A DNA stretch of 64,000 nt from Papaver somniferum (lineage: Eukaryota; Streptophyta; Magnoliopsida; Ranunculales; Papaveraceae): NCBI RefSeq assembly GCF_003573695.1, contig NC_039366.1, forward strand, positions 165,120,339 to 165,184,338, given 5' to 3'. The position numbers and the translations under genes are program-made. The notes under the pieces are model-generated. The model did not search any database and was not told the origin of the DNA. It saw only the letters and a program-made list of their open reading frames with translations. Of the stretch, positions 48,771-60,566 are shown piece after piece; within the stretch, counting starts at the first letter, position 1; each line of letters starts with the position of its first letter.

Positions 48771-50931
48771 GTAAGTATTCCTCCTGTACTTTCTTCATAA
48801 AAGTATGAAATTGATGATTTGTGGATGAATGGATGATAACCCAAGCGAACAAATGAGAAGTTTTGCCGAAATACGTCACTAGAAAATTCAGAATTCAGTC
48901 TTTCAGTGGAAACACCGTAGAATCTTCGTCCGATGTCGGATTTTCGCGATCTACCCATTTTTTATCATTCCCAGGAAATTTCCAAGCTTTGGTAAAGAAT
49001 ATTTTTGAGTTGTGAGCATGTTTAGGGGCCGAAATAGGCGAAACAGTAAACTTCCAGGAGACTTCCAGAAATTTTTCAGCTGGCATGTAGTCCAATGTTT
49101 TGGCCACATCATTTTGCTCGTTCATCCAATTGCTGTGAATTTTGGATATATTGTATAGGAAATAAATACAAAGAGAATGACATATGACTAAACCTCAGAT
49201 TCTTCACCAGTTGCTCCCAGATCGCTTCTTTGTGCATGGCAGTGTAAAATCGTCTCAGACGAGCTTGTTGTAAAACGCCCCTGTTGTGTCTTTAGACCAT
49301 TTGATTGTGTCTCGAACGCTTGATGAAGGATTTAAATGCCATTGATTAATTTTAGATCTAAAACCCTTGGTTGATACATGAGCCTGGTGCTTGCAGTACC
49401 ATTTTTTGTTTCTGTCAGTCGTAGAAACATCACTTTTGAAACCCTGGTCACGGGACCATGACTGAGGTTTCTCTCAAGAGGGGATGATGTAATTACCATA
49501 GTTGCATGTCCCGGATGTAGCATTATTTTTATGATGAATGATTAGGACATGAGAGTCCGGTGCCATGGGTCTTGGACTGTGAAACTGATCTTCATGATCA
49601 GTGGACCGTCAGTCCCCAGTATTTTGTTAAATCTCTCATTTTCGTTTTCCATTCTTCTGGCAAGACCTAGATAGAGTACCTAGGTAGAAAACTTGATGTA
49701 AAGACCTAGGTGGTCGAATTTTGAGGTACCTTGATGAAGGACTTAGTAGAAAGACCTGGTGGACGCCGATCGACTGTGGAAGTTATGAATCTCGTCTAAG
49801 AATTGCTGCTTGCATGTTGTATGCTCTGGAAGCTATAGGAACCTCATACGACGTCGGAATTCGATGATTGACCCCAACTTTTGAAGCTAAGAGACTGAGT
49901 TATCACATGAGAATGCTAGAACCATGATTATCGACGTAGTCTTTTCTCCTCATCTAGTGAGCCTTTACATTGGTGGGTTGAGCATTCCTAAGATGAAGGT
50001 GTACTAGGAGTTCAACCCGAATTCTCCTGAACGATATGAATTTACTGTGAAATGGCTTCGTCGGTGAATTGACTTGCGGCAGATAGCAGCAACGGTCTTC
50101 ATTTTAGATATGATCGGTGAAGAGAGGAAGTTCCTCAGTCGTGCAGGGGTTTGTGATGCAGAGAGGTCCCGTTTGATGACGTTTCATGGAACCACATCAG
50201 GTTGCAGTGACTTGTTATGTGGATAACATTTATTGAAATATATTGAATTGATCTTTCCAATAAGATCAAGTCCCCAGTGTATGTTGAAGGAGTTTGTGCA
50301 ATCCATGGATGAATGACATTGCATCTGCTTCAGAATTCTTATTATGTGATAATGAAGACTTATCGATTGTAGTTCAGTTACACTTTGATCGTGCTGGTGT
50401 TAAATCACTGTGTCATCGTGGAGATATTTGTGCGGAAGCCAGATGCGCCATTATCGAAGGTGTACTCTTTGATTGGGAGTACAATTTGAAGGCTTCTTAG
50501 ATGCTTGAGCGTTGAAGCGTCATATCCCTTAAGCATCGAATGTCTTAGGTATGATCGTCTCGGCCCTGAGTATCTTCTGTTGATTCGTTGCGGTAGTGGT
50601 ATTCAACACTTGTGCAGACACCAGAGCCTTCTGATTTGGTGGCACACATGGAAACTCCTGCAAGGCTTTGGAGAAACGCCCAAAGTGTTCTTTGCCATGC
50701 TTGGACATCATCTCAACAATGAATGTCTCAGTGCGATGCTTGATTCATAGAGGTGTCATATTTAACCACTTGGTAAAATACTAATGCGATGAAGTTACCA
50801 TTCATAACGTCTTGCAATAACAGAGTTGCTAGAAAAATTGAGTCTTCATGCTAAGATATCATGTGAGGAATAAATGTCATAGGCATGGGAGGAATAAGAC
50901 TTGTCTGAGTGCGGACCCTCTTGATGAATGT

Positions 50932-51804
50932 CTATGCATCTTTTGAAGGTTCTTGTTTCAATCTCGTCCAAGTTCGAAATTCTTCCAAGTGCTCTGATGA
51001 TGGAACGTCCGCCAAATCTTCTGGATCAGAAATTTCTTCGTTGGAGAGATGTGCAACCAAAGACGCTTTGTCAGTAGCCATCTTTTCAGCGTGGATCCAC
51101 GCTCGTTCGAGCATCGTGTCATATCTTGGATCCTCCCTGATCATGTGAAACTTGGTTTCTGTCCAGGTTAAACCTATTTTCACTTTGAGAGCGATATAGC
51201 CATAAGCATATCTGAGCGTTCCTTCGTGGTCTCTGATTGAGATGGAGCATGAGTAGCTTCTTGTCGAGTGATGACTGTGGATATGATGGTTTTCAGTGGA
51301 ATTACGTTGATGGCGGTGTCAGCATCGATCAAAATTCTTCCGAGTTCATTTCCTATGAGATGGACTGTGGCAACCAGTCCCCAATCGTGCATCTCCTTGT
51401 ATATGGATGAAGGTTCAAGGAGTATTTCCTGGATGGACAGACGTCTGTCACAATGTAATTCAGTGTTGTGAACATGTCCTTCCTTTGTGCCTTAGACAGA
51501 TACAACAATTTCACATGTTCGAACAACGAATGAACTGCTTCTTTGACTGGTTTTTCAGAGAGTGTAAAGGTTCTGATTGGGAGAGGGTCATGTGTATTCC
51601 TTTAGCCCCCAGTTGAAGATGTTGTGGATGAACCTTCTCTTTGAAGGTGTGCTTCAAAATATTGCAGTCACTTGTTGGATGATTGATGAATCTATGAAGG
51701 TGACAGTACCTGGGATTCTCCGTTTTTTCTTCAGTTGGCTCTCTCCTGACGAACAACAATTTGATTGCATCATCTTGAACCCAGACTTCCAGTAACTCGA
51801 TCAC
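50932..51804 (-). pseudogene. Element A nucleocapsid and protease region, degraded
   Basis: Minus frames in order: 51511-51804 with a zinc-knuckle-like YCHLHRFINHPTSDC (residues 33-47); 51180-51392 with the protease core LIDADTAINVIPLKTI, where the usual Gly is replaced; and 50932-51183 with TMLERAWIHAE, the (L)GR(x)WIH box that follows the protease in Tat elements. Frame breaks separate them. The sequence after this, where reverse transcriptase should start, is missing. Confidence 0.7.
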
Positions 51805-52019
51805 TTCTTCAATGGGAAGAGGGAAGTTTCAGTCCCCGTTTGATCATTTCCGTTCGTTGATGCCGGGTCGAGGTTTGTGCATTTCAGGATTGGTTATCTT
51901 TTCTTTGCTCCTTCAGAGGAGCCTGAGATATTGGAGAAGCGCTCTGATGATGTGTCTCGGCTTTGCTTTCATTCCTTTCATCAACAACGCTAGTTGAAGG
52001 CTGGAAATTGTAATGATTG

Positions 52020-53126
52020 TTGATTAGGCGTCGGCTGCTTCGAGGTTCCTCGACCTTGCATACTTTTCTCTTTCCGGTAAAGCGGGTGCAGTAGTCGCTG
52101 ATCGTTTGGCTGCTTCATGAAGCTCTGAGAAAGTCTAGAACCGGAGATTTTGCAGCAAGGCTCTGTAGACTGGGATCATTCCGTTGATGCACAAGTCCAC
52201 CAGTTGTTGTTCAGTGACATTCGGGTCATGACAATCCAGAGCTTGGATTCTGAACCTCTTCACATAGTCGTTCGGATGTTCATTGTTCTTCTGAGACATT
52301 CTTCCTAAGTCAGTGAGAGTAATCTGCTCTGAGATGAAGAAGTATTTCCGGTAGAAAACATTTACCATCTCTCCTCAGCCAGTGATGCTCCCTGGTGCGA
52401 TGTTGTTGTACTAAGTATATTCTCGGCCTGTCAGAGACTTTGAGAACTCCTTCAAACGGACGACATGATTGTGTTCATGTTCTCTAATGCTTCCAAGAAT
52501 CGAGAAACATGTTCTCGGGCATTTCCTGTTCCATTGTAAAGTGTGAACGTTGGAGAAGTATAACCTTTCGGGAGAGGGATCCTCTGTGTAACCACAGGAT
52601 ATGGAGGTTGATGATGGTGGACAGATGGTGTCTTGTGTTTTCCTCGATCCTCCATAAAGCATTCCAGGTGTTCACGGGTGATGAAGCCTGCAGGTTCCTT
52701 CGTTGGTGGGTTATCTGCATCCTTGTGGACTTCATCATCGTCTACTACATGGATTGGAGTGACTTCAGGATCAGCAGCCGGAGATGTTTCTTTGGCTTTT
52801 ACTTTCTCTTGAGTTTTCTCTAACATCTTGTCGGTGAGAGTTTTGAGATAATCGCACATCTCTTTCTGTGTTGCAGCCATGTCAATCTGATTTTTGGCGA
52901 GAGTCTCCTGCACATTCATAAGATCAGCTATGGTAGGAGGATTTTCTCTGATTTCCTCGGGAGACCGGCCGAAGAGCATATGGTTTCCGGCGTTAGTTTG
53001 AGGAGGAGTGGTATCAAAAACACCGGTGTTGGAAGCAGGAGTGGTTTCTGGAGTACCACCAATGTTGCTAGTGATAGCGTTGTTTGTGCTAGAATTTGTA
53101 ACTGAACCTTACATAAGATCAACCAT
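52020..53126 (-). pseudogene. Element A gag (gypsy capsid), broken
   Basis: The start corresponding to B's gag ATG is at about 53126, but codon 6 is a stop. A long frame 52452-52979 then covers the acidic front and GNAREHVSRFLEALE. A frame change at about 52480 leads to KEFSKSLTGREYT (52411-52662). A third frame, 52135-52368, holds YRKYFFISEQITLTDLGRMS and LVDLCINGM. By homology with B this is the capsid protein, not functional as it stands. Confidence 0.85.
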
Positions 53127-53160
53127 TTTGTAAAAGTTGAGATTGCAACCGAGATTAATC

Positions 53161-53177
53161 TCCCACTGTGGTCTCCA
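53161..53177 (-). other. Element A primer binding site, tRNA-Arg
   Basis: The minus-strand sequence TGGAGACCACAGTGGGA differs at one place from the complement of tRNA-Arg(TCG-type). It lies three bases from the LTR start at 53181. Confidence 0.7.
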
Positions 53178-53180
53178 ATA

Positions 53181-54318
53181 TGTAGATGGGGAAAAACGAT
53201 TTACTGGTTTTTTAGGGAATGAAGAGAAGATCGAGCGATCTAAGACTCCTCAACCAAGTAAACTGCCTAACCTCAAACAGATGCACTGCACGGGAGTGGT
53301 TTTAAGTTCGAGAGATCAATATGTAGGACTCTGGCCCAAACCAAGTCAATGGCCGTTCAAGAGTCAATTCGGAGATGGGTTGATCTGTAGGAGGGAAGTT
53401 GAGAATTGTATGGGATCAATGATGATCAAGGATTGTGGATATGTAGTGGATTTCTGCAAATTGATGAATAAGTTCGAATGATTGAGAGAGTGTTGCTCAC
53501 ACGATGATTCTGGGTTAGACGATGGATTGTCTGTTCAGTATCTCATGGGTTTTTCTGTCCTGCTCAATCATGGATTCAGAGACTTATATATATTGTCAGA
53601 ATAGTAAACACATTGATCCCAGTAAGTGTGACTGTTTCTTGAGTGAAAGAACTGGGAAGTGGGAGATCGTGGTAAATTCAGTTCCATGTCGTGTGGAGAC
53701 TTAATCGATTATCCACCCACTAATTTTCTAACTCCCTCAACCGTTTTCACGACTTACTCACATTTCTCATCGCGGATGAACACACGTGCTGTAGGACACC
53801 AGACCAAAACCCTAATTGTTATCCCCCATGTGACGTGATTGATGTCTCACGAACGTGGAGTCTGCAAAGCAGACGTGTATTTGATTAGTCAGTTGTCAAC
53901 TTGATTAGACAGTGAGTCTAAGTTTTGTTGAATTGAGCATGAGTGACAAATGCTCAGTGATTCATGTATTGAACATGTCAGATGTATAGTTCTTGAATGA
54001 TGTTGATATTGCTCGTCCGAGCAAGTATTGTAAATTCGATGAATTGTTGAATATTGAGTTAAATCAATATTCGACAGTAAATTACATAATATTGATAGTT
54101 AGATCGAGCATTTGAGCGAGTATTGCTCAATTCGACGAATTACTGAATATTGATAGTTGCATCAATATTCGAGCAACTGAGCAAGTATTGCTCAATTCGA
54201 CAAATTACTGAATATTAATAGTTAGATCAATTATTGGTAACGTGACCCAATAAAATATTAATTAAAATATTTGTAGCCTACCAAATATTATATAATTAAT
54301 CTAGATGTTGATTGCTGG
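53181..54318 (-). repeat. Element A right LTR, truncated by element C
   Basis: Matches 29207-30393. It stops at GATTGCTGG, where element C begins; the left copy continues there as GTCAACGTAAATTCG. It contains the palindrome array at about 54040-54240 with fewer units than the left LTR. Confidence 0.85.
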
Positions 54319-56718
54319 TGAAAAACGGGGGTCTAACAACACCACCCAATATTTCGCTTAGCAATCTGTATGGACTAACTCCGAAATACTTTGCTAGAGA
54401 ATCAACTAGACAGTCATACTCAATCTAGATAAATGTATCTCAAGGAGTTAATATCTCTCTCTTGATTTGATTTTTACTCAAGCTAAAATCAATAGCGAGT
54501 CTTTATCAAATACAAGGAATAACTTGGACGGTACCAAAGACCAATGTCCAAGGATCAATCAATATCAATCAACAACCAAAGGTTGGATTTCCAATTGATG
54601 ATCACGAACGCACAACCTGTATTATTTCAATTATATAAAATATAATGCGGAAAAGAAATAACACAGACACCACAAGTTTTGTTAACGAGGAAACCGATGC
54701 AGAAAAAAAACCCGGGACCTAGTCCAGATTGAATACACACTGTATTAAGCCGCTACAGACACTATCCTACTCCAAGCTAACTTCGAACTGGACTATAGTT
54801 GGACCCCAATCAGTCTCCCACCGATCCAAGGTACAATTGTACTCCTATGCCTCTGATCCCAGCAGGATACTGCGCACTTGATTCCCTTAACTGATCTCAC
54901 CCACAACCAAGAGTTGCTGCAACCCAAAATCGCAGACTTGATAATAAACAAATCTGTCTCACACAGAAAAGTCTATCAAAGCATAAATCTGTCTCCCACA
55001 GATAAACCCTAGGTTTTGTTCCGTCTTAAGATATGAAATCAAGGTGAACAGGAACCAATTGATAATCCGGTCTTATATTCCCGAAGAACAACCTAGATTA
55101 ATCAATAACCTCTCTACAATCCTTCCTGACTACACAGGCGGTTTGTCGAGGAATCACAAACAGTGAGACGAAGATGTTTGTGACTTCTTTATCTTGCCTA
55201 TCGGAGAACTCTCACGATCTCAAGTCAATCAAAGATTGTACTCGTACGATAGAAGATGCAAGTTCAGATCACACAACTACGATAAAAGTAGTATCGGTCT
55301 GGCTTCACAATCCCAATGAAGTCTTTAAGTCGTTAACCTGGTTTTAGAGAAGAAAACCAAAGGTTAAAGGAGAATCGACTCTAGCGATCGCACTAGTATC
55401 ACACAGACGTATGGGGATTAGTTTTGCACAATGCTAGATGTCTCCTTTATATAGTATTCAAATCAGGGTTTTTCCTTAGTTACAAAGCAAACCATATTCA
55501 CCGTTAGATGAAAACCTGATTTAGATTCAAGCTAATATTTCTCAACCGTTAGATCGAAAACTTAGCTTGTCACACACACTTGGGTAGACGTTTACTGGGT
55601 TTGTGAAAACCATGCCCAAACGTGTACGTGTATGTTGGTTCAACATGGTAACCCAAAAGGTTAACCATACGAGCATTTCATATTAACCTTGTTCTTCTTC
55701 ACCATAACTAGTTCAATTGACTCAAATGAACTAGTTAGAGAGTTGTTCAATTGCTATGAGATCTTATGTTACTACACAAGACACAATTGAAAAAAATATG
55801 ATTCGATTCGATTGAATCGGATCATGGACTTTATAGCCACGGTTTGCATAAAGCATTCCTTAGTAATTTAAGTTTCATGTTCAGAGCACATCTCTAGATC
55901 ATAACCTCTTAAGCTCACAAACAAGTTCGCGGACTTAAGACAACCGGTGGAGTTTTCCAAACTCAGCTGGAAAATCTCGGCAAAGAGACTTTCGCCAGTT
56001 CGCGGAGTAGGTTCGCGGACTTACACGCAAATGAGTTTTTGGAAAATCCTAGCAGAAATTCTCGGTACAAGAACTTCCGTCAGTTCGCGGACTGGGTTCG
56101 CGGACTTGGCAAACCCAATTCCTCCGGTTTCTCTCAATCAACAAAGTTCGAAAACTTCGGATTAAGGAATACATGGTTATGTAATCTAAACTCTCATTCC
56201 AATCATTGAGACATTCTCAGAGGACGTTATATAGGCGTTATTCACAGACCGTTTCGCGTCAGAGCAATTCTCAAAGTAATTGAAACTTTTCATGAATTTC
56301 GTCACTAGGTGAAGATAAACTTGATCAAAGCGAAACTCTTTACCAACACATGATTTTGAGATATAGATATGCGAGATATACTCGGCTCGAAATATCAAAT
56401 GTGTATGATCCAGTCTATATAGCATACGACTTTTGTCTCATAAGAAGTAGGAGATAAAAGAGATAGACTTTTGAGTGATAGATAAGTTCAAGTCTCCACA
56501 TACCTTTTTGTTGATGAAGTTCCACGGTTCCTTGAGTATATCTTCGTCGTTGTATGATGAATCTCTATGAAGTCCTTGAGCTCAACTACACTTTTCTATC
56601 CTAGTCCGAGACTTAGCTATGTAGGCTAGAAATCAAGACTCATAGTTTTGATCACTAACATTAACAAACATGCTTGAGATAGCAACGCATGCGAGGTCGA
56701 CCGAGCTATGCTCTAACA
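54319..56718 (-). repeat. Element C left LTR
   Basis: About 2400 bases; pairs with 60567-62938 with a few substitutions per 60-base line by eye. The left flank GCTGG (54314-54318) is the likely target duplication, whose partner would be to the right of the window. Confidence 0.9.
55920..56110. repeat. AGTTCGCGGACT motif array, C left LTR
   Basis: Five units of (A/G)GTTCGCGGACT(T) or a one-base variant, single at about 55924 and paired at about 55999-56020 and 56089-56107. The core GTTCGCGGAC is nearly palindromic. Confidence 0.85.
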
Positions 56719-58588
56719 ATCTCCCCCTTTGTCAATTTTAGTGACAAAACTATTAATATATATGGAATACAAAAAAGATAAACTTTAGTGGCTCCTATTC
56801 CATAGTCTAATCTTCAACGTTCCCTGAAATCTTCGTCCTTCCAAGTACTCCAATGATCCCAAAGGTTGTAAGTTTAGCATCACCGTTGTTGAAGATCCGT
56901 AGCTATAACAATGAGAGAAATCGAGATTCTCGATCATTATTATACAGTGTCATAGTATTATTATGTAACATCAAAGTCCAATTGTATCACGACTTTAACA
57001 ATAATACTACGGTGATATGTATCACTCCCCCTTAGTCAATACTCCATCTCGATCATGGAAACCACTCCCCCTTACACAATGATCCAAAAACCATATGTAT
57101 TTGTAGTGTGAACTACAATATTTCTCCCCCTTTTTGTCAATAAAATTGGCAAAGGTACAAGAACGGGATCATAATGAAATTTCCACAAGAGACATTTCAT
57201 AGACTAAAAGAAAAATACATACCAACTTAATTTAGATGCAATCATAAAGCCGAAGCTAAATGCATTCATCAAAGAGTTTTAAGATACAAGATAACCCTTA
57301 TAAAATTCCACATCCGCACACCCCGCAAGATATTACCATTAGGCACAAGTTCAAAAGAACTATCCCCCATTTGATGTCATTCCCGAAAGAACAACAAGAG
57401 CGACCTTAATTTCGAAAGAAAAGAAGGATTTTTAAATTGGACACCAAAAAAACCATAGAAATGATTTTCTATATCCAAAACTCAACCAAATTAATCACAA
57501 GAAAACCCATGATTAATTTAATTGGAATACGCAACTAAATCAAACCACAAAAGTGATCAATTTAATTGAAGGTGCTCAACATAAGTAAAATTACGGAGCT
57601 ACGACTAAGGTAATCATACGGAGACGACTAACTTAATCATTCACATACTCAACATAAGGAAAAACCTTACGAAATATACGACTACATCAACCAATAGAAC
57701 ATGATTAGTATATCCGTTCATATACTCAACACAAGAACTTATGGAATATATGAAAACTCAACTAGAATAATTACAAGAGAACTTATAATTAATCTAATTG
57801 GAATACAAACAACCAACCTATCACAAAAGTAATCAATTTAATTGTCAAAGGATTTGCTCGACAAAAGAAGACTTTCGGAGCAAATAACTAAGTAACCAAC
57901 CAAGATGATTAATTTAGTTCATAATGCTCAACATATATCATCTTATGGAACAACCAACAAAACCAATAAAAATAACCGACTTAGTTGTATCGTGCTCAAC
58001 ATAAGACACACAATGGAGCCTTCATGGTAAAACATAACCACATGGATCAATGAAGATCAATACCGTGGATAACATACAAGTATCTATTCTATTTTCCATC
58101 ATAACGACATAATAGACTTTATCCTTGTCAAACAAAATATTTTATCCTATTTTCCATCAAATACATGACTGCATAGGCATAACTTTTTTAATTGTCAAAA
58201 GTCCATTCGTCCTTTCATTAATACGAATACCAATTCATGAACGACTTTACTTTTGACAGCATATGGGACCTTCAAGTTCACGGACGCAAACAATACATAT
58301 CCCATAATCAAATTGCAATATCACAAAATCATAACGATCAATACTGCAATAACATCATCCTCCAAATATTTTTAGAATTTAAAAACCAATAAACCTAAAA
58401 AATAACATAAGAAGATGAAAACAAAAATATCTATGTGTAGTCACAATCATCGCTATCGAAGGCACTAGTTATTCTTCCAACTAATCCAAAAAGAAGACAT
58501 ACTAGGCAACAATAAAGACAAGCTAGAAAGAGTCAGACTCCATTGTTTCCCCGACAACAAATAGGGATGTGGGCAGTACAAGATCCTC
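56719..58588. other. Element C non-coding 3' internal region
   Basis: AT-rich, with repeated ACTCCCCCTTA and CTCCCCC tracts (purine-rich on the element strand) near 56719-57140, then phrases such as GAACTTATGGAATA, CTCAACATAAG and AATTTAATTGGAATAC at irregular spacing. No coding motif is seen. Confidence 0.6.
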
Positions 58589-58975
58589 TCATGACCTGGA
58601 GTCTTCAAGCTTGTGAACGACAACCTTCTCTGCATCCTCAGAGAGATGATTCTCTTTACGAAGATCATTGATTTGAGATTTTATGAGACCAAGGTCAGAC
58701 ACAACCTTTTCCAACTCAGTTTTCACCATATCAAGACCTTTGAGAGTATCAACAAGCTGTTGTTTTGCTTCCCCAAAGTACTTAAGAAAGTCATGAAAAA
58801 CTTCAACAAAAATCATATCATTCTTTTCATCATCTTCATGAGTATAGGCAAAGATGCATGAGGCATCGGGATGATCTTCATCTACAAGTGTTCTCTTCCT
58901 CTTGGAATCAACCTCAACACCTTTGTCAAGAAATCCTTTTGCGAAACCACCATAGCAAGATGAGGGGGAAGACAT
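58589..58975 (-). CDS. Element C ORF2, small coiled-coil protein of unknown function
   Basis: The frame runs from about 59008, but the likely start is the second Met (MSSPSSCYGGFAKGF) at 58975, giving 128 aa. It has a basic KRKR patch, then an acidic HPDASCIFAYTHEDDE stretch. The last ~60 residues form heptads (Leu/Val/Ile-rich, Lys/Glu-rich) likely to coil. No enzyme motif. It lies downstream of ORF1 on the same strand. I do not recognise the family. A role in particle assembly or RNA binding would be a guess. Confidence 0.5.
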   Translation of the reverse strand: MSSPSSCYGGFAKGFLDKGVEVDSKRKRTLVDEDHPDASCIFAYTHEDDEKNDMIFVEVFHDFLKYFGEAKQQLVDTLKGLDMVKTELEKVVSDLGLIKSQINDLRKENHLSEDAEKVVVHKLEDSRS

Positions 58976-59358
58976 TCTTTTAAAATCCAAAAACCACCAG
59001 AGGTACATGTACGTGACTTGTAACCCTAAGAGGTTGGATATTTTATCCTTGGGGAAAACAATTTAGGGTTTCAAATAAACTGTTGACTTGGGCCAGAAAG
59101 GAATCCGTTCGGGTACAACAAATACCCAAGAACAAAAGTCCTTCAAACATATGAGAATAGGTCCTAAAAAATAATTTTAAGGCAGTATGCAACAATTTGA
59201 CTTAACCAATACTTGATCTTAGCGGATCTGTCAACAAGAGTTTAGCTATGGACGATAAGAAAATAACTTAACTTAACAGATGCAAGCAACAAGTATACCT
59301 GTTTTTAACACAACTTACTCAACATTATTTTATATGAGTAAGTTCTCGAACCTTGTGA

Positions 59359-60501
59359 TTAATTAGCACAAGTACGAGCCACAGGCTCATTACGAGGTTT
59401 ATGTCTTTGGTTAAGTTTGTTTTTCCTCTTAGTCTTAGGGAGGGATCCTGTTTGACATGAGAAATTATCATAAAATTTACTGTCGTCAAAGTAAGAGACA
59501 TAGTTAGAGTTCTTACCAGAAGTGCCTTGACATGAGGAAGAAGATAATATGTTGACAAGCTCTTTGTATGTTACAATTATCTCTTTAATATCCTTTCTTA
59601 TCTCATTACTTTTCCTTTCTTCTGGAATGATCTTCTCAACAGAAACAATGTTGCATTTAGAGACAAAGTGTTGAACTTCTTTAGGACGATGTTTATTAAG
59701 ACGTCTACTCTGCCCTTGAACATTGAAGGAACTCACTGTACTGACTTTCCTGGTTTCATACACAGGATAGGTACGAAAACCAATTGGCTCAATCATACGT
59801 ATGTCAGTCACACCTTTGAGAATCAAATCTAGGGTGTGTTGAAGTTGAACTAAGGAGTCTTTATTCAACTTGGAGTTTCTCTTCTGTCTAACAGAACACT
59901 TAGTCTCACAAACAAGACATACCTTTTGATCATAGGAATGATTGGAGGATGTAGTCTTAATACCACCGTCAGAAGAGTTGTCTCTTTTACAAAATGTCCC
60001 AAGTTCATGATTGGAGGAAACATTAGGAACATCTGTAATTACTTCTGAATGTAAAGCATCAGAAGTTCTTGGTACATTAGATTGCTTTGAACATCCTTGA
60101 ATTGATAGTTTATTCAAGCGGCGTTCAATATTCAAGGCATCCTTTTCGAAGCTAGCCTCAAGAGTCAAGCATGAAGACTGATCTTCAGCGTTGCCATGAA
60201 CTTTGCAATTTCTTACAATACCAAGAAGAACATCGACATGGTGTTTTAAATGATTCATTCTAATAGCTTGAATTCTAACAAGATTTAGAATTAATTTACT
60301 CTCTTCAGATGTATCCCATTCATTAGAAGAGAAGGTCTCTTTCGAAGGGTAGTCATGAACACTCATGTCATTGTCTGTCTGTCTCGTCGAACCATAAGGT
60401 TTCTCTATATTCGAGATCGAACTTTTTTGTTTAATATATTTATACGAGAGAGAATCTTTATTACTGGTGACGCGTTTATCAGAGATAGTACTCTTTTCCA
60501 T
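59359..60501 (-). CDS. Element C ORF1, 380-aa protein of unknown function
   Basis: An uninterrupted frame starting MEKSTISDKRV, only about 50 bases after the primer site, where gag normally begins. It is hydrophilic, rich in Ser, Lys and Asn, with scattered Cys (CLVCETKCSVRQKR near residue 197) and a basic tail KTKRKNKLNQRHKPR. I see no capsid block, CCHC zinc knuckle, protease or integrase signature. Its position suggests a gag-like or packaging role, but that is inference only. An open frame of this length in AT-rich repeat DNA suggests selection or a recent insertion. Confidence 0.6.
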   Translation of the reverse strand: MEKSTISDKRVTSNKDSLSYKYIKQKSSISNIEKPYGSTRQTDNDMSVHDYPSKETFSSNEWDTSEESKLILNLVRIQAIRMNHLKHHVDVLLGIVRNCKVHGNAEDQSSCLTLEASFEKDALNIERRLNKLSIQGCSKQSNVPRTSDALHSEVITDVPNVSSNHELGTFCKRDNSSDGGIKTTSSNHSYDQKVCLVCETKCSVRQKRNSKLNKDSLVQLQHTLDLILKGVTDIRMIEPIGFRTYPVYETRKVSTVSSFNVQGQSRRLNKHRPKEVQHFVSKCNIVSVEKIIPEERKSNEIRKDIKEIIVTYKELVNILSSSSCQGTSGKNSNYVSYFDDSKFYDNFSCQTGSLPKTKRKNKLNQRHKPRNEPVARTCAN

Positions 60502-60552
60502 AGAGTCAAATCGCTACAAACACAGACTGATGAGGTATTAGCATGTTTGCAT

Positions 60553-60564
60553 GCTTTGATACCA
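60553..60564 (-). other. Element C primer binding site, tRNA-iMet
   Basis: The minus-strand sequence TGGTATCAAAGC, two bases from the LTR end, matches the common copia primer site TGGTATCAGAGC with one change. Confidence 0.8.
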
Positions 60565-60566
60565 AT

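Larger units (their letters stand above)
46710..50931. other. Element A internal region between LTR and protease
   Basis: No reverse transcriptase or integrase is recognised. It contains an AT microsatellite at about 47302-47334, the antisense reading frame described separately, and a plus-strand conserved stretch at about 49980-50270 (FNPNSPE, VKWLRR, VFILDMIGE, SRAGVCD, LLKYIELIFP) that also occurs in B at 38320-38620. Confidence 0.5.
29207..54318 (-). mobile_element. Element A: Tat/Ogre-like Ty3/gypsy retrotransposon, interrupted by B and C
   Basis: Minus-strand element. The left LTR (3' in element sense) is 29207-30702 plus 44957-46709, split by element B. The internal part is 46710-53180. 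The right LTR starts at 53181 and is cut at 54318 by element C, so the right end lies outside the window. The primer site next to the right LTR fits tRNA-Arg, as in Ogre elements. The purine tract next to the left LTR is GCATGGGACTTAA. Broken gag and protease are present but no reverse transcriptase, RNase H or integrase. The insertion site is the D LTR; the left flank ATTTG (29202-29206) is the expected target duplication. Confidence 0.85.

Noticed and set aside
48683..49125. Minus-strand frames of 76-91 codons in element A considered as pol
   Set aside because: No reverse transcriptase, RNase H or integrase motif, and the matching region in B (36889-37146) does not keep the same frame.
55947..56165. 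Open frames repeated in both C LTRs (also 62197-62472)
   Set aside because: They recur only because the LTR is duplicated. They change length between copies and lack motifs.
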